A stretch of DNA of 64,000 nucleotides from Oleiagrimonas sp963821885 (GCA_963821885.1 CAWGFN010000005.1:353478-417477); one strand, 5' to 3'. Shown: positions 46,696-56,085, counted from the stretch's first letter. The notes: a model not told the origin generated them from the sequence alone. Program-made: numbers and translations.

Positions 46696-47952
46696 TCAGC
46701 GCGGTTGCCAGGGCGGCAGTTTCTTCTTCACCGCCACGCGCCGGGGCTCGGCGTGGCGGGGCAGGCCGTCGCGACCGACCGGCACCGGGGCCTCGCCACG
46801 GATCAGCGGCGCCAGGTAGCGGCGCGCGGCGGCGGTGATGCCGAAGCCGTCGCGGGCCAGGAAGCTCCTGGGCATCTTCTTCTCGCGGTTGGCGATGCGC
46901 GCCAGCGGCGCCGGGGCGATCGACCAGCGGTAGGGCGCGTGCTGCTTGCGCACGATCACCGGCATCACCGCGTTCATGCCGTCCAGCGCATAGTCGACCG
47001 CGGCCCGGCCCACGGCTTGGGCCTGGACCAGATCGGTGGCCGAGGCCGCGTGGCGCGCCGAACGCTGCAGGTAGTCGGGCACGGCCCAGTGCACCTTGAG
47101 CTTGAGTTTTTCCTCGACCAGGCGCGCCAGCACCGGGGCCACGCCGCCCAGCTGTGCGTGGCCGAAGGCGTCGCGACGACCGGTGTCGGCGAGCAGCACG
47201 CCCTTGCGGTCGTGGATGCCCTCGGAGGCCACCACGGTGCAGTAGCCGACGCGCTCGACGGTGTCGCGGACCCGGGCCAGGAACGCCTTCGGATCGAAGT
47301 CGCGTTCGGGGAACAGGATCACGTGCGGCGGCGCGTCCGCGCTGTCGCCGGCCAAGCCGGCGGCGGCGGCGATCCAGCCCGCGTGGCGCCCCATCACCTC
47401 GAGGATGAACACCTTGGTCGAGGTCTCGCTCATCGAGGCCACGTCCAGGCTGGCCTCGCGGGTGGACAGCGCCACGTAGCGCGCCACGGAGCCGAAACCG
47501 GGGCAGCAGTCGGTCACGGTGAGGTCGTTGTCGACGGTCTTGGGAACGCCGATGCAGGTGAATTCGTGTCCGCTCTCGCGTCCCAGGCGCGAGAGCTTGA
47601 GCGCGGTGTCGGCCGAATCGTTGCCGCCGTTGTAGAGGAACCAGCGGATGTCGTGTGCGCGGAACACCTGCATCAGCCGCGCGTACTCGTCCGGATGCTG
47701 CTCGGGCGACTTCAGCTTGTAGCGGCACGAGCCGAACGCGCCGCCGGGGGTGTGGTGCAAGGCGGCGATGGTCGAGCGGGTCTCGCGCGAGGTGTCGATC
47801 AGGTCCTCGCGCAGCGCGCCGAGGATGCCGTTGCGCGCGGCATAGACCTTCACGCCGTGCTCGCGGGCGCGCTCGATCACCGCGGCGGCGGTGGCGTTGA
47901 TCACGGCGGTGACACCGCCGGACTGGGCGTAGAGAATTTTTCCGCGGGCCAT
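46696..47952 (-). CDS. pfp: Pyrophosphate-dependent 6-phosphofructokinase
   Basis: This enzyme phosphorylates fructose 6-phosphate with pyrophosphate, reversibly. The 418-residue protein has the phosphofructokinase blocks YAQSGGVTAVINA, YNGGNDSADT and PKTVDNDL. The GGND motif has Asp where ATP-dependent enzymes have Gly (GGDG), and the Lys of PKTVDND is present; both mark PPi use. Xanthomonas campestris has a characterised PPi-dependent enzyme of this type. It lies 119 bases upstream of hppA in the same direction, a pairing also known in methylotrophs. Confidence 0.92.
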   Translation of the reverse strand: MARGKILYAQSGGVTAVINATAAAVIERAREHGVKVYAARNGILGALREDLIDTSRETRSTIAALHHTPGGAFGSCRYKLKSPEQHPDEYARLMQVFRAHDIRWFLYNGGNDSADTALKLSRLGRESGHEFTCIGVPKTVDNDLTVTDCCPGFGSVARYVALSTREASLDVASMSETSTKVFILEVMGRHAGWIAAAAGLAGDSADAPPHVILFPERDFDPKAFLARVRDTVERVGYCTVVASEGIHDRKGVLLADTGRRDAFGHAQLGGVAPVLARLVEEKLKLKVHWAVPDYLQRSARHAASATDLVQAQAVGRAAVDYALDGMNAVMPVIVRKQHAPYRWSIAPAPLARIANREKKMPRSFLARDGFGITAAARRYLAPLIRGEAPVPVGRDGLPRHAEPRRVAVKKKLPPWQPR

Positions 47953-48187
47953 GCTGGGGTTCCATTGCAGGTGGGACGGGGTTCCGGGATGCGCCGGCCG
48001 TCGGGAGCAGCCTGCGGCCCGATGTCGCAACGGGCTGCCGGCCGGGCCGTGGCGCCGGTTGCGCGGGCCTCGCGGACAGGCGCCGGGGTTGCTTGGCGCA
48101 CCCCTTGAGGCTACCTTGAACTTCATTTTTTCCGGAGTCCAGCACGCCTCAGGTTCCACGGCGCGCGGAATCCCCATGGGAGCGATC

Positions 48188-48772
48188 ATGCGACTCGTGC
48201 TACTCGGTGCGCCCGGTTCGGGCAAGGGAACCCAGGCCGCGCGGCTGAAGAATGAACTTCAGGTGCCGCACATCTCCACCGGCGATCTGCTGCGCGCGGC
48301 GGTGGCCGCCGGCACGCCGCTGGGGCGCAAGGCCAAGGCGGTGATGGATGCCGGGCAGCTGGTGTCCGACGACATCATGCTGGGCATGCTCGAGGAGCGC
48401 CTGTCGCAGGCCGATGCCAAGGGCGGGTTCATCCTTGACGGCTATCCGCGCAACCTGGCCCAGGTCGAGGCCCTCGACGGCCTGCTCGAGCGCCTGCGCC
48501 AGCCGCTCGATGCGGTGGTCAAGCTGGAGGTGCCGGCCGAGGAGATCGTGGCCCGCTGCGAAATCCGCTTCAAGGCCGAGGGTCGCACCGACGACGATCC
48601 CGAGGTCGTGCGCAAGCGCCTGGATGTGTACGCCGAGCAGACCGCGCCGGTGGCCGACTGGTACCAGCGCCACGGCAAGCTGAAGGTCGTCGACGGCGTG
48701 GGCGAGCTGGACACGGTGTTCGGCCGCATCCTCGCCGAGCTGCCGGGCGACAGCCTCGCCGCCAACGGCTGA
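48188..48772 (+). CDS. adk: Adenylate kinase, short form
   Basis: Adk interconverts ATP, AMP and ADP. The 194-residue protein has the P-loop GAPGSGKGTQ, the AMP-binding block ISTGDLLRAAVAAGTPLG and GFILDGYPRNLAQ. The region that is a zinc-type or long LID in other bacteria is short here (RFKAEGRTDDDPEVVRKRL), as in Xanthomonadales and eukaryotic cytosolic enzymes. GGGAG five bases upstream favours the ATG at 48188 over 48176. Its stop overlaps the mpl start (TGATG). It is divergent from pfp. Confidence 0.96.
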   Translation: MRLVLLGAPGSGKGTQAARLKNELQVPHISTGDLLRAAVAAGTPLGRKAKAVMDAGQLVSDDIMLGMLEERLSQADAKGGFILDGYPRNLAQVEALDGLLERLRQPLDAVVKLEVPAEEIVARCEIRFKAEGRTDDDPEVVRKRLDVYAEQTAPVADWYQRHGKLKVVDGVGELDTVFGRILAELPGDSLAANG

Positions 48773-50166
48773 TGCGCCTGCACATCCTCGGCATCTGCGG
48801 CACCTTCATGGGCGGAGCCGCCGCGCTTGCGCGTGAGTTGGGACACGACGTCGAGGGTTCCGACGCCAACGTCTATCCGCCCATGAGCGACCAGCTCGCG
48901 GCCCTGGGGATCACCCTGCGCCAGGGCTACCGGGCGCGGCACCTGCAGCCGGCGCCGGACCTTGTCATCGTGGGCAATGCCATGAAGCGCGGCATCGAGG
49001 CGGTCGAGTACATGCTCGACGAGCGCCTGCGCTACGTGTCCGGGCCGCAGTGGCTGGGCGAGAACGTGCTGGCCGGTCGCGAGGTGCTGGCCGTGGCCGG
49101 CACCCACGGCAAGACCACCACGTCCAGCCTGCTGGCCCACCTGCTGGAAACGGCCGGCCACGCGCCGGGTTTCCTGATTGGCGGCGTGCCGGGCAATTTC
49201 GAGGTGTCGGCCCGACTTGGCGGTGCCGATCCCGCGCAGTCGGCCGCGGCACCGTTCGTCATCGAGGCCGATGAATACGACACCGCGTTCTTCGACAAGC
49301 GCTCGAAGTTCGTGCACTACCAGCCGCGCATCGCCATCCTCAACAACCTGGAATACGACCACGCCGACATCTTTCCCGACGTGGCCGCGATCCAGCGCCA
49401 GTTCCACCATCTGGTGCGCATCGTGCCGGGCAACGGCCGCCTGATCGTCAATGCCGAGGATCAGCGGCTGGCCGAGGTGCTGGCCATGGGCTGCTGGACG
49501 CCGGTCGAGACCTTCGGCATCGACGCCGGCCACTGGCGGGCCCGCCTGCTGGCCGACGACGGCAGCCGGTTCCAGGTCCAGCGCGGCGAGGACGTGCTGG
49601 GCGAGGTGCGGTGGTCGCAGCTGGGCCGGCACAACGTGATGAACGCGCTGGCGGCGCTGGCCGCGGCCACGGCGCACGGCTGCGATCCGGTGGCGCTGCT
49701 CGATGCATTCACCAGCTTTGCCAACGCCCGGCGGCGCATGGAACTGGTCGCCGAGACCGGCGGCGTGCGCGTGTACGACGATTTCGCCCATCACCCGACC
49801 GCCATCGCCACCACCCTGGCGGGCCTGCGGGCGAAGGTGGGCGCGGCGCGCATCGTGGTGGCGCTGGAGCCGCGTTCGAACTCCATGCGTCAGGGCGCGC
49901 ATGCCGATGCCCTGGCGCCGTCGCTGGCCGATGCCGACCAGGTGGTGTTCCTGCAGCGCGCGGGATTGCCCTGGGATGCCACCCGGGTCACCGCCGCCCT
50001 CGAAGGGCGCGGTCACGTGGCCGCCAGCGTGGACGCCCTGCTCGAAGCCCTGCATTTCGCGGTGCGCCCCGGCGACCACGTGGTGTTCATGTCCAACGGC
50101 GGTTTCGAGGATGCGCCGCGCCGCTTTGCCGCGGATCTTCGCGAGCGGCCGCCGGCCGGATCCTGA
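48772..50166 (+). CDS. mpl: UDP-N-acetylmuramate:L-alanyl-gamma-D-glutamyl-meso-diaminopimelate ligase
   Basis: Mpl recycles cell-wall tripeptide by joining it to UDP-MurNAc. The 464-residue protein has an N-terminal Rossmann-like domain, the ATP-binding block VAGTHGKTTTSSLLAHL, the carbamylated-lysine-type region IEADEYDTAFFDKRSKF, and the C-terminal YDDFAHHPTAIATTLAGLR block. It is the usual length. The translational overlap with adk suggests coupled expression. Confidence 0.95.
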   Translation: MRLHILGICGTFMGGAAALARELGHDVEGSDANVYPPMSDQLAALGITLRQGYRARHLQPAPDLVIVGNAMKRGIEAVEYMLDERLRYVSGPQWLGENVLAGREVLAVAGTHGKTTTSSLLAHLLETAGHAPGFLIGGVPGNFEVSARLGGADPAQSAAAPFVIEADEYDTAFFDKRSKFVHYQPRIAILNNLEYDHADIFPDVAAIQRQFHHLVRIVPGNGRLIVNAEDQRLAEVLAMGCWTPVETFGIDAGHWRARLLADDGSRFQVQRGEDVLGEVRWSQLGRHNVMNALAALAAATAHGCDPVALLDAFTSFANARRRMELVAETGGVRVYDDFAHHPTAIATTLAGLRAKVGAARIVVALEPRSNSMRQGAHADALAPSLADADQVVFLQRAGLPWDATRVTAALEGRGHVAASVDALLEALHFAVRPGDHVVFMSNGGFEDAPRRFAADLRERPPAGS

Positions 50167-50206
50167 CGGTCCTGACCACCGGCGCCGGGATCGATACACT
50201 GGCGGC

Positions 50207-50812
50207 ATGGGTTCGTCCATCGCGACCATGACCGATCTGCCGCTGTTTCCGCTCTCCACGGTGCTGTTTCCTGACGGTCACCTGCGCCTGCGCATCTTCG
50301 AGCCGCGCTATCTGGACATGGTGCGCGAGTGCAGCGGCAGCGAAGCCCCCTTCGGCGTCTGCCTGATCCTGGAGGGCAGGGAAACCGGGGATCCGGCGGT
50401 ACCCGCGGCGGTGGGCACGCTGGCCCGCATCACCGATTTCTTCAGCGACGCAGACGGCATCCTCGGCATCCACGTGCGTGGTCATCAGCGATTCCACGTG
50501 CGCCACGTGCACATGCGCGACAATGGCCAGATGCGCGGCGAGGTGGAGTGCTGGGAACCGGAGCCGATCCTGGAATTGCCGCCGGAATTCGGCCTGTTGG
50601 GCGACATCCTGCAGCGCCTGGTGGAGCAGGCCGCGCCGCAATGGCGACATGCCGATGCGCGTTGCTACGACCGCGCGGACTGGGTGGGCTACCGCCTGGC
50701 CGAATTGCTGCCGCTGGACGGCAGCGAACGGCAGCGGCTGCTGGAAATGCGCGATCCGCTGCGGCGCCTGGCCGACCTGCGCGATGCCTTGCCGCGTTTC
50801 CAGCGCGAGTGA
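50207..50812 (+). CDS. LON N-terminal (substrate-binding) domain protein
   Basis: A 201-residue protein made of a Lon N-terminal domain only, without ATPase or protease domains. The blocks LPLFPLSTVLFPDGHLRLRIFEPRYLDMV and FGVCLI are typical. Such proteins occur widely and may bind unfolded substrates, but function is unknown. The ATG at 50207 or at 50228 could be the start; a TACACT sequence just upstream could be a -10, which would favour the later one. Confidence 0.85.
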   Translation: MGSSIATMTDLPLFPLSTVLFPDGHLRLRIFEPRYLDMVRECSGSEAPFGVCLILEGRETGDPAVPAAVGTLARITDFFSDADGILGIHVRGHQRFHVRHVHMRDNGQMRGEVECWEPEPILELPPEFGLLGDILQRLVEQAAPQWRHADARCYDRADWVGYRLAELLPLDGSERQRLLEMRDPLRRLADLRDALPRFQRE

Positions 50813-50865
50813 CCCCGCGGCGGCGCTAGACTCGTCCCACTGATCCTATCCACGCGGAGTCGCCC

Positions 50866-51687
50866 ATGCCCGGACTGTCCGGCAAGACCCTGTTCATCAC
50901 CGGTGCCTCGCGCGGCATCGGCCTGGCCATCGGCCTGCGCGCCGCGCGCGATGGCGCCAACGTGGTGATCGCCGCCAAGAGCAGCGTGCCCAATCCCAAG
51001 TTGCCAGGCACCATCCATACCGCGGCCGAGGCCATCGAGGCGGCGGGCGGCAGGGCCCTGGCGATCAAGCTCGACATCCGTGACGAGCGCGCCGTGGCCG
51101 AGGCCATGGCGCAGGCCGCCGAGCGTTTCGGCGGCATCGACGTGCTGGTCAACAACGCCAGCGCGATCTGGCTGGCCGGCATCGAGAAGACCCCGATCAA
51201 GCGCTTCGACCTGATGCAGCAGGTCAACGTGCGTGGCAGCTTCGTCTGTGCCCAGGCCGCCTTGCCGTATCTGCGGCAAGCCGCCAATCCGCACATCCTG
51301 ACCCTGGCGCCGCCGCCCAACCTCGACCCCAGGTGGTGGGGGCCGCACACCGGGTACACCCTGGCCAAGATGGGCATGAGCTTCGTCACCCTGGGCCTGG
51401 CCGCCGAGCTCGGTCCTCAGGGCATCGGCGTGCACGCGCTGTGGCCGCGGACGGTCATCGCCACCGCGGCGCTGGCCATGCTCGGCGACAGCGTGCGACC
51501 GGAGAACTGCCGCCGGCCGGAAATCATGGCCGATGCCGCGCATGCCCTGCTGTGTCGTCCTGCCGCGGCCTGCAACGGCGGCTTCCGCATCGACGATGAC
51601 GTCCTGCGCGAGGCCGGTGTGGACGACTTCTCCGGATACGCCGTATCGCCCGGTCAGCCGCTTCTCCCCGACCTGTTCCTGGACTGA
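50866..51687 (+). CDS. Short-chain dehydrogenase, HSDL2-like
   Basis: A 273-residue SDR. The Rossmann block is FITGASRGIGLAIGLRAARDG, NNAS follows, and the catalytic Tyr-Lys pair is in GYTLAKMGMSF. The LTLAPPPNLDPRWWGPHTGYT segment is typical of the HSDL2-like (hydroxysteroid dehydrogenase-like 2) SDR group, usually NADPH-dependent. The substrate is unknown. It precedes the sigma-54 activator gene by 109 bases in the same direction. Confidence 0.87.
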   Translation: MPGLSGKTLFITGASRGIGLAIGLRAARDGANVVIAAKSSVPNPKLPGTIHTAAEAIEAAGGRALAIKLDIRDERAVAEAMAQAAERFGGIDVLVNNASAIWLAGIEKTPIKRFDLMQQVNVRGSFVCAQAALPYLRQAANPHILTLAPPPNLDPRWWGPHTGYTLAKMGMSFVTLGLAAELGPQGIGVHALWPRTVIATAALAMLGDSVRPENCRRPEIMADAAHALLCRPAAACNGGFRIDDDVLREAGVDDFSGYAVSPGQPLLPDLFLD

Positions 51688-51695
51688 AAAATCCT

Positions 51696-51726
51696 TTCAA
51701 CTGAACGGTATAGAACTCCCGTTGAA
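51696..51726 (+). promoter_or_regulatory. Inverted repeat around a -10-like element before the sigma-54 activator gene
   Basis: TTCAAC (51696-51701) and GTTGAA (51721-51726) form an inverted repeat. A nested pair AACGG/CCGTT (51704-51708 and 51719-51723) lies inside. A TATAG -10-like sequence stands in the centre, about 85 bases before the activator start. It may be an operator, perhaps for autoregulation. Confidence 0.3.
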
Positions 51727-51796
51727 TGGAATTCCCCCGCGCCTGGGAAGATAATGGAGGACGTCTCGCCTAACGTGTGCAAGGGGTGCAGCGGGT

Positions 51797-53203
51797 ATGA
51801 GCTGGAAACCGCGGGACAGCGTCCGGACCGGACGCCGCGAGGTGCTGTGGATCGGCCATGTTGCTCCGGCCCTGCGCGAGGAGCTGTCCGCGGCGGGCTG
51901 GAGCCTGAGTGAACTGGCGCCCAATGCCCTCGCCGAGGCGGAGCTGGCGCGCAGCAAGGCCGTGGTGGGCATCATCGACCTGCGTGGCAACGAGGGACGG
52001 GGACTGGAATCGCTGGAAGGTCTGCTGGCCGCGCATCCGGGCAAGCGCTGGATCGCGCTGGTCTGCGGCAGGGCCCTGGGCAATCCGCGCATCGCCTCCC
52101 TGGTGGGCGCCGGCTGCTTCGACTACGTGACCGAACCGGTGGCCATCGAGCGCATGACGGCCGCACTTGGCCATGCATGGGGCATGGCTCGGTTGCACGA
52201 ACAACGCGAGAGCGCCACGGAAGACCTCGAGACCCGGGGCATGCTCGGCGACAGCGAGCCGATGCGCGAGCTGCGTACGCGCCTGGGCAAGTTTGCCGCG
52301 GTCGACGCCGCGGTCCTGATCATCGGCGAGACCGGCACCGGCAAGGAAGTCGCCGCGCGAATACTGCATCGATCCTCGGCACGCCGTGATCGTCCCTTCG
52401 TGGCCATCAACTGCGGGGCCCTGCCGGCCAACCTGGTGCAATCGGAATTGTTCGGTCACGAACGCGGTGCCTTCACCGGCGCCACCGCGCGCAAGATCGG
52501 GCGCTTCGAGAGTGCCAATGGAGGCACGGTCTTTCTCGATGAGATCGGTGACCTGCCGCTGGATGCGCAAACCAACCTCTTGCGTTTCCTGCAGGAGGGC
52601 ACCATCGAGCGGGTCGGAGGCTGCGCGTCGATCCACCTGGATGTGCGCGTGGTCGCGGCCACCCACGTGGACCTGGAGAAAGCCGTTGCCGGGGGACGTT
52701 TCCGCGAGGATCTGTACTACCGGCTCAACGTGTTGCGCCTGCCGGTTCCGCCGCTGCGCGAGCGCGGCAAGGACATCCTGTGCCTGGCACGTCACTTTCT
52801 CGATACCTTCCGCCGCGAGCATGCCGCCGGCACGCCGGTTCGCGATTTCGGTCCCGAGGCCGAGGCGGCCCTTTGCGCATTTCCCTGGCCAGGCAACGTG
52901 CGCGAGCTGATGAACCGCGTGCGTAGCGCGGCGGTGATCGCCGAATCGGCGCTGATCACCGCCGCCGATCTCGACCTGGTCGCGGGCGGCTGCCGCACAT
53001 CACCGACGGCTTCCAGCCTCGACCTCGCTCGCGCCCATGCCGAGCGCGAGGCCATCGTCGCCACCCTGCGCGCGAGCCGTTTCAACGTCAGCGAATGTGC
53101 GCGGCGCCTGCAGGTGTCACGCGTGACGGTCTACAGGTTGTGCAAGAAATACAGCGTGCCCCTGGAGACGCATTCCACGACGTCCACCACCACGCCCAAC
53201 TGA
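51797..53203 (+). CDS. Sigma-54-dependent transcriptional activator (VpsR-like)
   Basis: A 468-residue enhancer-binding protein. The N-terminal domain is a receiver-like fold (about 15-130) with Asp61, but the usual catalytic Lys is Glu113 (YVTEP), so phosphorylation is doubtful, as in VpsR. The AAA+ domain has Walker A GETGTGKE (177-184), the sigma-54 contact loop GAFTGA (224-229) and Walker B FLDEIGD (246-252). A Fis-type helix-turn-helix ends the protein (SECARRLQVSRVTVYRLCKK). VpsR-type proteins often respond to cyclic di-GMP and control biofilm genes. It converges on the amyloid operon, whose promoter is of sigma-54 type. Confidence 0.92.
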   Translation: MSWKPRDSVRTGRREVLWIGHVAPALREELSAAGWSLSELAPNALAEAELARSKAVVGIIDLRGNEGRGLESLEGLLAAHPGKRWIALVCGRALGNPRIASLVGAGCFDYVTEPVAIERMTAALGHAWGMARLHEQRESATEDLETRGMLGDSEPMRELRTRLGKFAAVDAAVLIIGETGTGKEVAARILHRSSARRDRPFVAINCGALPANLVQSELFGHERGAFTGATARKIGRFESANGGTVFLDEIGDLPLDAQTNLLRFLQEGTIERVGGCASIHLDVRVVAATHVDLEKAVAGGRFREDLYYRLNVLRLPVPPLRERGKDILCLARHFLDTFRREHAAGTPVRDFGPEAEAALCAFPWPGNVRELMNRVRSAAVIAESALITAADLDLVAGGCRTSPTASSLDLARAHAEREAIVATLRASRFNVSECARRLQVSRVTVYRLCKKYSVPLETHSTTSTTTPN

Positions 53204-53218
53204 ATTCCGGCGTTTGTC

Positions 53219-54550
53219 TCAGAAGGTGTAGGGAATCTTGAAGTTCAGCGTGAAGTCGGGCGCGTCCGGGGTCAGTCCGACGCCGAGCAGGCCGACCAGC
53301 GTGCTGTGCTCGCTGATGGCGTAGGTCACGCCCATGTTGAAGGTCGCCGCGTGGCCGTCGCTGCCGATCACCGAACTCCATTCGCCAGCCTTCGGGCGCA
53401 CCCGCGCCTTGGCATTGATGCGGTCGGCGAAGGACAGGCTCAGGCTGCTGCGCTCGTTGAAGGCGAAGGCCACGCCGCCGCCAAGCGTATAGACGTTGCC
53501 CAGGCGCACGCGGCCGGGATTGACGGTGTCGGGACTGTTGTCCAGGTCGTTGAAGTTGCGGGCCAGGCTGCGCGCGTAGCCGAAGTTGGCGAACAGGATC
53601 GCCGGATCCAGCGTCTTGACCACGGACACGCCGAGATTGGCCGTCCACATGCCGTTGCCGGTGGGTTGTTCGCTGGGCACCGCGAAGCGGATGAACTGGT
53701 CGTTGTCGCGTTCGAGAACGCGCCAGTCGATGCCGTAGGGCTGCCGCCCGGTGGGGGCGGTGATGCCGAGGGTCAGCACCGTGTCCGGGCGATGCATGTT
53801 TTCCACCAGCAGGCGGTAGTTGACGCTCAGCGTGGCGTCGCCGATGTGACTGCCGCTGACCTTCTGTTCGGCCGTGGCGGCCGCGGAGCCTCCCGCGCCG
53901 CCTTTCTGGTAGGTGGTGCGCCGCGCCAGGTAGGGCACGTCGAGATTGACGGTCCAGCGCGGACTGAGGCCATAGCGCGCGGCCAGGTTGTAGGTCAGGG
54001 TGTCCGACTCGACATTCTCGATGGCGATGTTGCCGAGGAAGATCGCATCCAGGGCCAGGAAACCGTTGAGCGTGAGCTGCTTGCGGTCGTAGCGCGCGTA
54101 GGTCAGGCCGTTCTCGAGGGTGAACTTGCGGTCGAACACGGCATGCTCCTGCTGCAGCACGTCCTCGACGCTGCGCGAGGGCCGCGCGTCCTCGCCGGTG
54201 CCGCCCTCGGCGTTGCGGATCGTCTGCGATCCGTTGGACTGGGCGACTGACGGGGCCCGTGCGGGTGCCGGCGATGCGCCCGACGTCACGCGTCCCTCCA
54301 GCTTGGCCTGCAGGGCCTGCACCTGCGCATCGAGATCGCGCAGGTGGCGCACCTGGTCGGCGTAGCTGGCCTTGAGCGCCTGCAGCTGGGCCAACAGGGT
54401 GCGAACATCGGCCTGGTCGCGCTCGTTTGGCGTCATGCCGGTGCGGGCGGCGTCGGCATCGGCATCCTGGGCCTGGGTGGGAAATGCCAGCGGCAACATG
54501 GCGGCGAGCAGGGCGCCGGTCAGCAGCGCCTGATTGCGATTGCGGAGCAT
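53219..54550 (-). CDS. fapF: FapF-like outer-membrane amyloid exporter
   Basis: A 443-residue outer-membrane protein. It has a signal peptide (cleavage after TQAQ, residue 28), a coiled coil (about 47-88, LLAQLQALKASYADQVRHLRD, then DAQVQALQAKLEG), a flexible linker and a beta barrel (about 140-443) ending in Phe, the usual outer-membrane assembly signal. FapF in Pseudomonas is a trimeric 12-strand barrel with an N-terminal coiled coil that exports amyloid subunits; this protein has the same order of parts. It is last in the fapA-F-like operon and lies 15 bases from the activator gene, tail to tail. AGGGGA precedes the ATG. Confidence 0.82.
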   Translation of the reverse strand: MLRNRNQALLTGALLAAMLPLAFPTQAQDADADAARTGMTPNERDQADVRTLLAQLQALKASYADQVRHLRDLDAQVQALQAKLEGRVTSGASPAPARAPSVAQSNGSQTIRNAEGGTGEDARPSRSVEDVLQQEHAVFDRKFTLENGLTYARYDRKQLTLNGFLALDAIFLGNIAIENVESDTLTYNLAARYGLSPRWTVNLDVPYLARRTTYQKGGAGGSAAATAEQKVSGSHIGDATLSVNYRLLVENMHRPDTVLTLGITAPTGRQPYGIDWRVLERDNDQFIRFAVPSEQPTGNGMWTANLGVSVVKTLDPAILFANFGYARSLARNFNDLDNSPDTVNPGRVRLGNVYTLGGGVAFAFNERSSLSLSFADRINAKARVRPKAGEWSSVIGSDGHAATFNMGVTYAISEHSTLVGLLGVGLTPDAPDFTLNFKIPYTF

Positions 54551-54566
54551 GTCCGATTCCCCTGTG

Positions 54567-55367
54567 TCAGTAACTCGGTCCGATGCCGCGGATCTGGCTC
54601 AGCGATTGCGCCAGATCACGTGTCAGGTTGACGTTGCTGGCCAGCGTGCGCTGCACCAACTGCAACTGCAGCGTGTTGTGCACGGACTGGCCGTCCGATC
54701 CGAGCGCGATCACCTGTCCCAGGCTGCCGCCGTTGATCCATTGCTGGACCTGGCCCTGCCCGGCCAGGCTCAGGGACACGCGCATGCCCTGGTTGTCGAT
54801 GCTGGCGCTGGCCATGGCGTCGCCGTCCTGCGCGGTGAAGGACTGGCCCTGCCCGGTGTAGGTGGTGCCGGCCGGCGGCGTGGTCGCGCCATCGCCCTCA
54901 TGGCTGACCACGATGGTCGCGACATTGCTGGCCTGGTTGCCGTCGCCGGCGATCTGCACGCCCTGCACCAGGCCGGACACGTTGCCCAGGCCGGAGCTGT
55001 CGATCGAGCGGTTGACCGAACCGGTGTTCGGCGCACCTGTGGATGGCGTGGTGGTGACGATGGTGACCGTGGGCTGGAAGCTCACCTGGACCTGCCCGTT
55101 GGCATCGAAACTCATGCCCACGTTCATGCTGCTGCTGAGCTGCTGGCCGCCACTGGTGCCCCAGTTGCTGGTCATCGTGACCCCGAAGTAGGCCACGGTC
55201 GATGTGCTGCCAGGCGGCGTCCACCGTCCGCGCATCTGCGCCAGGTCGTCGTCACCGATTTCGGCCATGCCCTGGTGCATCGGCGGCTGGGTCTGTGTGG
55301 CCCACGCGTGGGCCGGAAGGGCGGCCAGCCCGAGGGCGGCCGTGGCAAGTGACAATGCGGTTTTCAT
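54567..55367 (-). CDS. fapE: FapE-like exported accessory protein
   Basis: A 266-residue exported protein with a signal peptide (cleavage near AWA, residue 22). Its first part has AEIGDDDLAQMRGRW (35-49). The middle holds one Fap-like repeat, GLGNVSGLVQGVQIAGDGNQASN (about 126-148, read in two pieces). The C-terminal part is a beta-rich domain (WINGGSLGQVIALGSDGQS). In Pseudomonas FapE is a minor extracellular component. The position between the C39 peptidase and the porin is the fapE position. AGGAG lies eight bases before the ATG. Identity rests mostly on synteny. Confidence 0.65.
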   Translation of the reverse strand: MKTALSLATAALGLAALPAHAWATQTQPPMHQGMAEIGDDDLAQMRGRWTPPGSTSTVAYFGVTMTSNWGTSGGQQLSSSMNVGMSFDANGQVQVSFQPTVTIVTTTPSTGAPNTGSVNRSIDSSGLGNVSGLVQGVQIAGDGNQASNVATIVVSHEGDGATTPPAGTTYTGQGQSFTAQDGDAMASASIDNQGMRVSLSLAGQGQVQQWINGGSLGQVIALGSDGQSVHNTLQLQLVQRTLASNVNLTRDLAQSLSQIRGIGPSY

Positions 55368-55392
55368 GTCTCGATCTCCTGCACGGGCCTGC

Positions 55393-56085
55393 TCAGAACA
55401 GGTCCGCGTGGGTAAAGCCGAAATCCATCAGCTCGGCATCTGAAAGGGGCGTGCCTCGCGCAAGCAGGGCGCGTGCGCTGGGCCTGCGCGTGGGCTGCAG
55501 CAGGACGGTGTGGCGGTCGAAGCCGCTGCCAATGACCACGAACAGCGAGCGCGAGGGCCAGCCGGCCAGAAAATCCTCGATCGGCAGCGCGCGGTTGCCG
55601 AGCATGGGGTCGGCAATCTCCACCGTGTCGCCGTGAACCTGCTTGAGCACCACGAAATGGCTGAAGCCCTTCACGTTCATCAACACGATGGTGGGAACGC
55701 GCAGGGTGCGAAGGCGTTCCACGGTGACGCGGTATCCGCGCCCGCGCAGGCCCAGTCGTTCGACGTAATGCTTGATGTCCAGCAGCGAGAATCCGCGCTC
55801 GGACACTTTCTGGGGGTCGGACACGCCGAGCATGCCCTGGATGATCAGTCGCTCGTCCACGTTCATGCCGTAGCCGTAGCGCAGGATGGTGGCCAACGCG
55901 GCCGCGCCGCAGCTGTAGTCGGTCTGCTGACGCACGATATGGCGGAAGCGCGCATCACGCATGCTTTCCACGCGTTGCGTGTACAGGGCGCCATTGGGCA
56001 GCACGCCGGCAAACTGCACATCGCCGCCGCGGGCGGGAGCCATGGCAATCAGGGCGAGCAGTATCAGGCAGACGGCAGTGCGCAT
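55393..56085 (-). CDS. fapD: FapD-like C39 family cysteine peptidase
   Basis: A 230-residue exported peptidase with a signal peptide (cleavage near ARGG, residues 18-21). The C39 catalytic triad is complete: Cys59 in QQTDYSCGAAALATIL, His143 in GFSHFVVL and Asp159 in EIADPMLG. FapD in the Pseudomonas amyloid system belongs to the same family. The last 17 residues carry LSDAELMDFGF, a motif echoed in the first gene of the operon. I chose the ATG at 56085 (MRTAVCL) because it starts the signal peptide. A strong hairpin separates it from the major amyloid gene. Confidence 0.85.
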   Translation of the reverse strand: MRTAVCLILLALIAMAPARGGDVQFAGVLPNGALYTQRVESMRDARFRHIVRQQTDYSCGAAALATILRYGYGMNVDERLIIQGMLGVSDPQKVSERGFSLLDIKHYVERLGLRGRGYRVTVERLRTLRVPTIVLMNVKGFSHFVVLKQVHGDTVEIADPMLGNRALPIEDFLAGWPSRSLFVVIGSGFDRHTVLLQPTRRPSARALLARGTPLSDAELMDFGFTHADLF

